Assembly (NCBI GenBank): GCA_023255285.1 | Contig: JALRIY010000075.1 | Span: 1-9,579 of the forward strand | DNA from: Algoriphagus sp. | GTDB taxonomy: Bacteria; Bacteroidota; Bacteroidia; Cytophagales; Cyclobacteriaceae | Direction of reading: 5' to 3' | Length of the DNA stretch: 9,579 bases | Part shown: positions 1-5,152 of the stretch, one piece after another | Position numbering within the stretch: the stretch's first letter is position 1 | Layout: each line of letters starts with the position of its first letter | Translations under genes and position numbers: made by a program | The notes under the pieces: generated by a model | Database searches by the model: none | Told to the model about the DNA's origin: nothing | Seen by the model: only the letters and a program-made list of their open reading frames with translations

Positions 1-206
1 CAGTTTCATCCCAACAATTATCAGTAATGCCTGCTTTCGGAACGTTTGATGCGCAAATGAGTGTAAAAATGAAGGCATTGAAATCTATCTTGAAAATTGG
101 TGGATCAAACCTATTCAACAGCACCGGTTACAGACAAGCATGGGGTAACCCAACTGTCGGTTCTATGTACTATGTGAGCTTGACGTTTGACGAATTCTTG
201 AATTAA
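1..206 (+). CDS. TonB-dependent receptor, C-terminal end (partial)
   Basis: This is the 3' end of a gene that starts left of the window; the reading frame begins at base 3 and ends with TAA at 204-206, giving 67 codons. The translation reads FGTFDAQMSVKMKALKSILK, then an IGGSNLFN turn, GYRQAWGNPTVG, and a final strand MYYVSLTFDEFLN. Alternating hydrophobic strands, an N-[LI]-F/L-N turn and a terminal Y-Y-V-S-L-T-F strand are typical of the last beta-strands of SusC-like or other TonB-dependent outer-membrane receptors in Bacteroidota. Such proteins import large ligands (siderophores, glycans, cobalamin) across the outer membrane using energy from TonB. The substrate cannot be told from this fragment. 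No following gene is on the same strand, and a terminator lies 21 bp after the stop, so this is the end of its transcription unit. Confidence 0.85.
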   Translation, partial: VSSQQLSVMPAFGTFDAQMSVKMKALKSILKIGGSNLFNSTGYRQAWGNPTVGSMYYVSLTFDEFLN

Positions 207-227
207 TCAGACCCAATTTCTACTAAA

Positions 228-259
228 GAGGCTGTTCTTTCGAACAGCCTCATTTTTTT
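228..259 (+). terminator. Intrinsic terminator of the TonB-dependent receptor gene
   Basis: A perfect 10-bp stem (GAGGCTGTTC at 228-237 and GAACAGCCTC at 242-251) encloses a 4-base loop. It is followed after one A by seven T residues (253-259). It lies 21 bp after the receptor stop codon and is a textbook rho-independent terminator. Confidence 0.93.
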
Positions 260-454
260 GTACTATTTGCCTGCCTCTGGCAGGAAGGAAAGATCCCTTT
301 CTATTAAGCTCAAACCATAAATCCCTTCGATGACACTCCTAATTCAGCGTAGGACATTCGACATTAATAAAGTACACTGAGAAAGATCCTTCCGAAGTAC
401 CAATTCGGTCAGGACACGAATCCCTACTTTGCACTTTTTTCATTTACTTGGTAC
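260..454. other. Gene-free spacer between two convergent terminators
   Basis: About 195 bp with no plausible coding frame on either strand. It holds a short perfect inverted repeat, CCTGCC-TCT-GGCAGG (270-284). It also holds an imperfect hairpin at 387-414, where CCGAA pairs with TTCGG around a 7-base loop and outer TCCT pairs with AGGA across unpaired bases. The 9-mer GAAAGATCC occurs at 288-296 and again at 381-389. I found no exact TAnnTTTG box, so there is no positive evidence for a small RNA. It most likely serves only as a spacer. Confidence 0.5.
270..284. repeat. Short GC-rich palindrome CCTGCC-TCT-GGCAGG
   Basis: Two perfect 6-bp arms around a 3-base loop lie in an otherwise AT-rich intergenic stretch. 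From memory, similar small CCTGCC...GGCAGG palindromes are frequent between genes in Bacteroidota genomes, but only one copy is present in this window. It has no T-tract, so it is not a terminator by itself. Confidence 0.4.
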
Positions 455-486
455 AAAAAAGGCCTTCCCTCAGGATGGCCTTTTTT
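455..486 (-). terminator. Intrinsic terminator of the peptide transporter gene
   Basis: The hairpin has AAAAAAGGCC (455-464) pairing with GGCCTTTTTT (477-486). The inner TCC/GGA bases also pair across a T-T mismatch around a CTCA loop. On the minus strand the stem is followed by a run of T starting about 20 bp after the transporter stop codon. The A and T tracts flank both sides, so it could also work in the other direction. Confidence 0.85.
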
Positions 487-505
487 AAAGAAACCTTGTG
501 GAAGT

Positions 506-2068
506 TTAATGTACTTCGCCCATCATTTTCTTCAATACAGGCTTTAGAAGAAGCAATACAAAGGCAGAACCCATTACCGTATACACAATCATCATAAATT
601 GATCTGGCATGGCCGCAATCCCTTCTTCTGAGCCCCCACTCGCTTCCCCAGCAATCAATCCTGCAAATAAGTTGCCCAAGGCCACCGATAGGAACCAAAT
701 GCCCATCATTTGACCACCATATCCTTTAGGAGCCAATTTGGTCACCAATGATAGTCCAACAGGAGACAAACTCAATTCACCAAAAGTGTGCAATAAGAAA
801 GTAATAATTAACCAACTAGGAGCAGCCAATTCTCCTGAAGCTGCGATTTTGGTGGCAAAATACATTACAAAAAAGCCAACGCCCAGCATCGCAAGTCCAA
901 AAATGAATTTTAAGGGAGAACTAGGTTCTAAATTCTTACGACCCAACCAAACCCAAAGCGCGGCAAAGAATGGTGCGAAAATGATAATGAATAAGGAATT
1001 GATAGATTGAAAATAGCCTGTAGGTATTTCCCAACCTAAAACCTGCCGATTTGTAAAACGCTCCGCAAATAAATTCAGCGTTGATCCTGCTTGTTCAAAC
1101 CCAGACCAGAACATGGCTGAAAAAAAGAAAAGGATCGCAATCACGCCTACTTTATTCCTATCCGATTTATTCAGTCCTCCAAACGAAATCACATAACCCA
1201 AATACCCTACGGCTACAACCGCAATTACTAGCCCTGATGATTTGGCAATTGCCGCAGCATCGATGGAAACAATACCTGAAAATAAGATGCCAATCACGAC
1301 CAAACCTACCAAACCAATAAGTGAGGTGATACCTTTCAATTTCTTTTGTGCAAGCTGTTCTTCTGTAGATTTAATCAAAGGAACCTCTCCAAATCCATCA
1401 AGCGCTTTTCCAGTGAGTTTGTATTGAATCAATCCAAACACCATTCCTAATCCTGCCAACCCAAATCCCAAATGCATGTCGTATTCCGCTACCGTCGCAC
1501 AAGCTAATGGTGCGATAAAACCGCCAATATTAATTCCCATATAAAAAATGGAAAAGCCTGCATCTCTTTTAGAACTTCCAGCAGGGTAAAGTTGCCCGAC
1601 AATTGAACTAATATTAGGCTTTAACAATCCAGTGCCCAAAACAATCAAAAGCAATCCCAAAAAAAAGGAAGTGGTATCCAAGGTATTCAGAGTAGATTTT
1701 ACTCCAGAACTACCTGCTACCCAACCTTCGATACCTGGTACTGCCATCATAAAATGACCCAAAGCAATGATAATCCCCCCATACCAAACAGACTTCTTCA
1801 AGCCAAATAAACGATCAGCTAGCCATCCACCAGGTAAAGCCAATAGGTAAACTCCCATCGTATATAGTCCATAAACTGCTCCCGCTGTAGGATCATCAAA
1901 CCCAAGACCACCCTCAGCAATGGCTTTGGTCATAAATAAAATCAATAAGGCACGCATGCCATAGTAACTGAAACGTTCCCACATTTCTGTAAAGAATAAT
2001 GTCATCAGTCCCTTTGGATGACCAAAAGCAGTGGGACCTGCAAATTCAGAATTAAGTGCTTTTTCCAA
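506..2068 (-). CDS. POT/PTR2-family proton-coupled peptide transporter
   Basis: A 520-residue inner-membrane protein of the proton-dependent oligopeptide transporter family (PF00854, major facilitator superfamily). The family imports di- and tripeptides with protons. About 14 hydrophobic segments can be traced, near 34-53, 65-83, 93-111, 134-150, 172-190, 197-216, 246-266, 279-297, 305-323, 352-376, 386-406, 418-438, 453-473 and 489-511. Family landmarks are all present: the ExxERFxYYG motif (E28, E31, R32) in helix 1, the first PTR2 signature GGWLADRLFG near 80-89, lysine K150 in GTGLLKPN, the second PTR2 signature FSIFYMGINIGGFI (172-185), FEQ near 324-326, and E431 in FGELSLSPVG. The start is TTG. 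The next in-frame ATG (Met22) would cut into the conserved HPKGLMTLFFTEMWERF segment, and a stop lies only eight codons upstream of the TTG. It is transcribed alone, divergently from the isomerase gene, with its own promoter and terminator. Exact substrates are not determinable. Confidence 0.93.
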   Translation of the reverse strand: MEKALNSEFAGPTAFGHPKGLMTLFFTEMWERFSYYGMRALLILFMTKAIAEGGLGFDDPTAGAVYGLYTMGVYLLALPGGWLADRLFGLKKSVWYGGIIIALGHFMMAVPGIEGWVAGSSGVKSTLNTLDTTSFFLGLLLIVLGTGLLKPNISSIVGQLYPAGSSKRDAGFSIFYMGINIGGFIAPLACATVAEYDMHLGFGLAGLGMVFGLIQYKLTGKALDGFGEVPLIKSTEEQLAQKKLKGITSLIGLVGLVVIGILFSGIVSIDAAAIAKSSGLVIAVVAVGYLGYVISFGGLNKSDRNKVGVIAILFFFSAMFWSGFEQAGSTLNLFAERFTNRQVLGWEIPTGYFQSINSLFIIIFAPFFAALWVWLGRKNLEPSSPLKFIFGLAMLGVGFFVMYFATKIAASGELAAPSWLIITFLLHTFGELSLSPVGLSLVTKLAPKGYGGQMMGIWFLSVALGNLFAGLIAGEASGGSEEGIAAMPDQFMMIVYTVMGSAFVLLLLKPVLKKMMGEVH

Positions 2069-2093
2069 GGTTGTTTCGGGTTGAATGGATTAA

Positions 2094-2140
2094 ATTTCTT
2101 TGCAATGATAAACTTTTTTGGCACTTGATTGCAAAGAAAT
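2094..2140. repeat. 13-bp perfect inverted repeat over the transporter promoter (possible operator)
   Basis: ATTTCTTTGCAAT (2094-2106) and its exact reverse complement ATTGCAAAGAAAT (2128-2140) are separated by 21 bases. On the minus strand the upstream arm contains the TTTG -33 box and the downstream arm contains the end of the -7 box. The predicted transcription start falls at or just beyond the edge of the repeat, so it is more likely to act as DNA (a regulator site) than as an RNA hairpin. No regulator gene is visible in the window. Confidence 0.6.
2102..2138 (-). promoter_or_regulatory. Predicted Bacteroidota-type promoter of the peptide transporter
   Basis: Reading the minus strand, TTTG is followed by 21 bases and then TATCATTG. 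This matches the Bacteroidota sigma-factor consensus TTTG ... TAnnTTTG with one mismatch. Initiation a few bases further on would give a leader of roughly 25-30 bases to the TTG start at 2068, which supports that start choice. Confidence 0.6.
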
Positions 2141-2188
2141 CCAAGGAACTGTTGCGGAAAAACAAAATGAACCTCATTAAGAAGGAGA

Positions 2189-2214
2189 CTTTTTAGTGCT
2201 TCATACCTAAAAAG
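2189..2214. repeat. 8-bp perfect inverted repeat upstream of the isomerase -7 box
   Basis: CTTTTTAG (2189-2196) and CTAAAAAG (2207-2214) are exact inverted copies with a 10-base spacer. The repeat ends 13 bases before the TATTTTTG box, which places its centre about 40 bases before the expected transcription start. That is a common position for an activator or repressor site. Being AT-rich and short, it could also be chance. Confidence 0.4.
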
Positions 2215-2227
2215 CAAAATCAACCCC

Positions 2228-2235
2228 TATTTTTG
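2228..2235 (+). promoter_or_regulatory. Predicted -7 box of the isomerase gene
   Basis: TATTTTTG is an exact match to TAnnTTTG, 40 bp upstream of the ATG at 2276, predicting a leader of about 35 bases. No TTTG is present at the usual -33 position (about 2203-2207), so the promoter is only half consensus. Confidence 0.5.
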
Positions 2236-2275
2236 CAGGACAAACAGAAAAAAACTACACTAATCCTATACAAGC

Positions 2276-2713
2276 ATGAAAACAGCTGAAATAATTACAG
2301 AAAAAGGAACAATGCGGGTAGAATTCTATGAGAAGGATGCGCCAATTACTGTACAAAATTTCGTAGACCTCTCCAACAAAGGCTTTTACGATGGACTCAC
2401 TTTCCACCGTGTTATCCCAAATTTTGTCATCCAAGGAGGCTGTCCAACAGGAACAGGTACTGGCGGACCAGGTTACAAAATACAATGTGAATTAGAGGGC
2501 GAAAATCAATACCACGATCGAGGAGTCCTTTCTATGGCTCATGCCGGTAGAAATACTGGAGGATCTCAGTTTTTTATCTGCCACAGCCGTACCAATACAG
2601 CCCACTTAGATCGAAACCATACCTGCTTTGGCAAAGTCGTAGAAGGTTTAGAAGTAATAGATACTATCCGTGCTGGAGACAAAATTGAAAAAATCGTAAT
2701 CCACGAATCTTAA
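2276..2713 (+). CDS. Cyclophilin-type peptidyl-prolyl cis-trans isomerase
   Basis: A 145-residue single-domain cyclophilin (PF00160). It catalyses cis-trans isomerisation of peptide bonds before proline and helps protein folding. There is no signal peptide, so it should be cytoplasmic, as with E. coli PpiB. The active site is recognisable: FHRVIPNFVIQGG (43-55) supplies R45, F50 and Q53 (equivalent to R55, F60 and Q63 of human cyclophilin A), GGSQFFIC (95-102) follows, and HLDRNHTCFGKV (110-121) carries L111 and H115. The position of human W121 is His110. Loss of that Trp is common in bacterial members and usually predicts weaker cyclosporin A binding. At 145 residues it is a minimal form with no extra domain. 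It is a monocistronic gene with its own promoter, divergent from the transporter and convergent with the ceramidase-like gene. Confidence 0.95.
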   Translation: MKTAEIITEKGTMRVEFYEKDAPITVQNFVDLSNKGFYDGLTFHRVIPNFVIQGGCPTGTGTGGPGYKIQCELEGENQYHDRGVLSMAHAGRNTGGSQFFICHSRTNTAHLDRNHTCFGKVVEGLEVIDTIRAGDKIEKIVIHES

Positions 2714-2723
2714 GCGCACTTCA

Positions 2724-2775
2724 AATCCGGTACCTCCTTGTTTTCAATTAATGGGGTACCGGATTATTATTTTTT
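2724..2775 (+). terminator. Terminator of the isomerase gene, overlapping the end of the opposite gene
   Basis: A perfect 11-bp stem (AATCCGGTACC at 2724-2734 and GGTACCGGATT at 2755-2765) has a 20-base loop and is followed by a T-rich run ending in six T (2770-2775). It starts 11 bp after the isomerase stop. The T-run also encodes the last two lysines and the stop region of the minus-strand gene. In the minus direction the hairpin is followed only by a short TTTGAAG, so termination of that gene is expected to be weaker. Confidence 0.85.
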
Positions 2776-4335
2776 CAAAAACTGTAGGTCCTTCAAAACC
2801 CTAAGAACCTCTCTATGGATTTTTGGAGCAGTTTCTGGACCTAAAGAATTGATTTCACCATAAGGACGGTCTTGGTAATCGTAGCTGAATGGAGGGTTCA
2901 CATCCCACTGACTTTTGGGGACAATGTAGCCAATCATGTCGTTTGACATTCCTGAGAAAAATATATACTGTCCTGGAATTTTTTCTTTAAGTGCTGGTAC
3001 TTCTACTGGATCAATTTTGAAATCAGCCCCATTTGGCGACTCAATACCTCCATGAAGAATTTCTGGATATAGTTCTCCAGGCACATGGACAAAGGTGGCT
3101 GGACCTAACTTCCAAGCAGAAATCTCCGATCTAATTTTTTTCCAACCCACAAATCCTCGATCAAAAATTCCAACAAAAGCTGCCAATTGAAAAAGTGAAT
3201 TGTCCATGGCTAAGGAAATAGACCTAGCTCTAATACCCAAATCAAGGCTGGAATAAACTTTCAAGCTAGAGTCATTTAAAGTTTCTAAGGTCACTTTAGC
3301 AAGTGCTTTTCCTTGAGCGAGAAGCTTTTCAGGAGTCTGCTCTTGATAAATAAGCCCCGTATAAGGATCCTTGATCACTTGGTCTGGGTGTGTAGTCATC
3401 AATCCTCCCACTGCTCCATTCAAAAAAATCGCTACACCACCTACTCCTGGTTCAGTCAAGTTATCCGATCCTGGAATTCCATCTTCGACAAAATTTCGCC
3501 AAGGACCCGCAAAATCAGAACTGATTTGAATATTTTCTAACCAAAGGGTCTCAGGATGATTACCCCAATTCATTAGGGTACCTAGTGTGGATCCCGATTG
3601 TGCATCAAGAACCTGCATCAATTGCAATCCAGCATCAAGAACAAAAGGGGGACGCGTATCCCCCACCAAATCCTTTAGCCGCTCTGGCTCTTGTGCAAAT
3701 TTAACGTGTGCAGGCCTTCTGGCAGAATACGCCTCTCCTACCGCCTTCGAAATTCCTTCTTGAACGTACTTCAAGTAGTCTGGATTGACTCCCCTCACGT
3801 ACTCTGAAGGGCCCCACATACCCATTAAATCAGGAGCTGAATGTACGTGAGTACTCGAAATGACCACATAATCTAAGGCAGGATATTTTTCTTGAATTAA
3901 TTTTCGGGTGGCAATCACCTCATCATTTCCAAATCCAATCATGTCAATGACACAAAGAGCAAGCGAAACATCACCTGACTCAAGTACCATGGCCCTTGCC
4001 CAAAGTTTATCCAGAACCCCTTGTGCTGGTCTTGAATTATGAAAGCCAGCTAACCAAATCGCATCAAACTCACCGTTTCCATTGCCATCTACAAAACGAT
4101 CCCCATTTTCTGGAACATACTTCGAATCCCGATCCACATCCTCCCAAGTTTCAAAATCGATAGGTGTGAGATCAACTTTTGAAAATCCCGCTTGGATGAT
4201 GTCCGCCGATCTATACAAAGAAACGTCAGTTTGATAGCCTAAATGTCGATCTCGGAATTGATACCCTGCATAAGCTAGGAGTAAAACAAATACTACAAGA
4301 ACAATTCTCAAGAAAATAAGCAGTCCTTTTCGCAT
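2767..4335 (-). CDS. Membrane-anchored neutral/alkaline ceramidase-family protein (nucleophile motif altered)
   Basis: A 522-residue exported or membrane-anchored protein related to the N-terminal catalytic domain of neutral/alkaline non-lysosomal ceramidases (PF04734). An N-terminal hydrophobic segment (about 5-24) after MRK acts as an anchor or signal peptide; AYA at 21-23 could be a cleavage site. AGFSKVDLTP (49-58) is the usual opening motif of the domain. Likely zinc ligands are H163/H165 in STHVHSAPD, H260 in NWGNHPETL, E421 in VPGELYPE and Y470 in SNDMIGYIVP, by analogy with His-His-Glu-Tyr in characterised ceramidases. The nucleophile motif GDVSPN is replaced by NGAVGG (306-311), so the classical serine is absent. 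A DGNGNGEFD loop (83-91) resembles a calcium-binding loop. The immunoglobulin-like C-terminal domain of longer ceramidases is lacking. Ceramide hydrolysis is therefore only a family-level suggestion; another amide or ester substrate is possible. The gene follows trmH by 85 bp on the same strand. Confidence 0.8.
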   Translation of the reverse strand: MRKGLLIFLRIVLVVFVLLLAYAGYQFRDRHLGYQTDVSLYRSADIIQAGFSKVDLTPIDFETWEDVDRDSKYVPENGDRFVDGNGNGEFDAIWLAGFHNSRPAQGVLDKLWARAMVLESGDVSLALCVIDMIGFGNDEVIATRKLIQEKYPALDYVVISSTHVHSAPDLMGMWGPSEYVRGVNPDYLKYVQEGISKAVGEAYSARRPAHVKFAQEPERLKDLVGDTRPPFVLDAGLQLMQVLDAQSGSTLGTLMNWGNHPETLWLENIQISSDFAGPWRNFVEDGIPGSDNLTEPGVGGVAIFLNGAVGGLMTTHPDQVIKDPYTGLIYQEQTPEKLLAQGKALAKVTLETLNDSSLKVYSSLDLGIRARSISLAMDNSLFQLAAFVGIFDRGFVGWKKIRSEISAWKLGPATFVHVPGELYPEILHGGIESPNGADFKIDPVEVPALKEKIPGQYIFFSGMSNDMIGYIVPKSQWDVNPPFSYDYQDRPYGEINSLGPETAPKIHREVLRVLKDLQFLKK

Positions 4336-4359
4336 AGATTATTTTAGAAAAATGTATAA

Positions 4360-4390
4360 CTAAAGTATCGATTTTTCTTGATGAAGGAAA
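4360..4390 (-). promoter_or_regulatory. Weak promoter candidate for the ceramidase-family gene
   Basis: On the minus strand, TTTC is followed by 19 bases and then TACTTTAG. This resembles TTTG ... TAnnTTTG with one mismatch in each box, and lies about 25-55 bp before the ATG at 4335. The match is modest and could be chance in an AT-rich gap. Confidence 0.3.
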
Positions 4391-4420
4391 GTTAACCTGC
4401 TGAATTTAAGGGGATCAACC

Positions 4421-5137
4421 TTACAAATTTTGAATTTGCTGGCGAAAATATCGCTCGTGAATATCGGCGTGGGGGACAATTACCTTATACCACCTCAAGC
4501 GAAGCTCTGCTTGTTCCTTTTCAGTAAGATTGAAATTCGGGATTTTCATATAATTGGCCCGCTTTATCAATTCATATAGAAAAATAGATGCGGAAACTGA
4601 AATATTGAAACTCTCGGTAAATCCTTGCATCGGGATATGTGCAAGCCCATCCACTTTGGATTTCACTTCTTCACTAATCCCTTCGTGCTCATTGCCAAAA
4701 ACAAGGGCTAGTTTTTGATTGGGTAGTATAGGCAAGTCATGAATAGACAAGGAATTTGATGCTGGGCTTGTACCATAGATTGTATAGCCTTCCGACCGCA
4801 ATCTTCTAAAACAGTCATCCACAGCTGATCCATCTGTTTTAAAATATTTATGTAAATCCACCCATTGAGCCGCTCCACGGGTCACAAAGGGATTGATTTT
4901 ATAGGTATCTTTCTTTTCAATTAAATGGATATCCTGAATCCCAAAGCAGTCACAGGTCCGAAGGACCGCACTAGCGTTGTGTGGTTTGAAAATATCTTCA
5001 AGAACAACAGTAAAAAATCGGGTTCGTTTTTCTAATACATTATCTATAGCAGACTTTTTATGAGCAGTAATGTATTTCCCTAGGTAGTTGATCAATTCCT
5101 CTTCCCTATACTCTTGATTGAATTCTTCCTGACCCAT
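4421..5137 (-). CDS. trmH: tRNA (guanosine-2'-O-)-methyltransferase, TrmH/SpoU family
   Basis: A 238-residue SPOUT-class methyltransferase that uses S-adenosylmethionine. It most resembles TrmH, which 2'-O-methylates G18 in the D-loop of tRNA. All three SpoU motifs are visible. Motif 1 is EDIFKPHNASAVLRTCDCFG (47-66), with N54 and the likely catalytic R60. Motif 2 is LALVFGNEHEGIS (143-155). Motif 3 is IPMQGFTESFNISVSASI (168-185), which forms the trefoil-knot cofactor site. The preceding segment DNVLEKRTRFFTVVLED and the C-terminal extension with ELRLRWYK (211-218) also fit TrmH rather than RlmB or TrmL. Length is close to the 229 residues of E. coli TrmH. The gene starts 15 bp after the parC stop and is very likely cotranscribed with it. 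The G18 specificity is inferred from family resemblance; a 23S rRNA target cannot be fully excluded. Confidence 0.88.
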   Translation of the reverse strand: MGQEEFNQEYREEELINYLGKYITAHKKSAIDNVLEKRTRFFTVVLEDIFKPHNASAVLRTCDCFGIQDIHLIEKKDTYKINPFVTRGAAQWVDLHKYFKTDGSAVDDCFRRLRSEGYTIYGTSPASNSLSIHDLPILPNQKLALVFGNEHEGISEEVKSKVDGLAHIPMQGFTESFNISVSASIFLYELIKRANYMKIPNFNLTEKEQAELRLRWYKVIVPHADIHERYFRQQIQNL

Positions 5138-5152
5138 ACCTTACTTATTCAA

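Noticed and set aside
288..389. Direct repeat of GAAAGATCC (288-296 and 381-389) in the gap between receptor and transporter genes.
   Set aside because: Nine bases is short, only two copies exist, and no flanking structure suggests an integration or array element.
387..414. Imperfect hairpin (CCGAA/TTCGG) in the spacer, considered as part of a small RNA.
   Set aside because: The pairing is interrupted, and no consensus promoter or dedicated terminator in the right order is seen.
2005..2223. A 72-codon minus-strand frame overlapping the start of the transporter gene.
   Set aside because: It resembles no known family, runs in another frame across the predicted promoter and inverted repeat, and has no sign of coding constraint.
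4404..4427. Possible terminator hairpin after trmH (AAGG/CCTT with flanking AATTT/AAATT).
   Set aside because: The stem is only 4 plus 5 bp with a bulge, overlaps the stop codon and lacks a T-tract.
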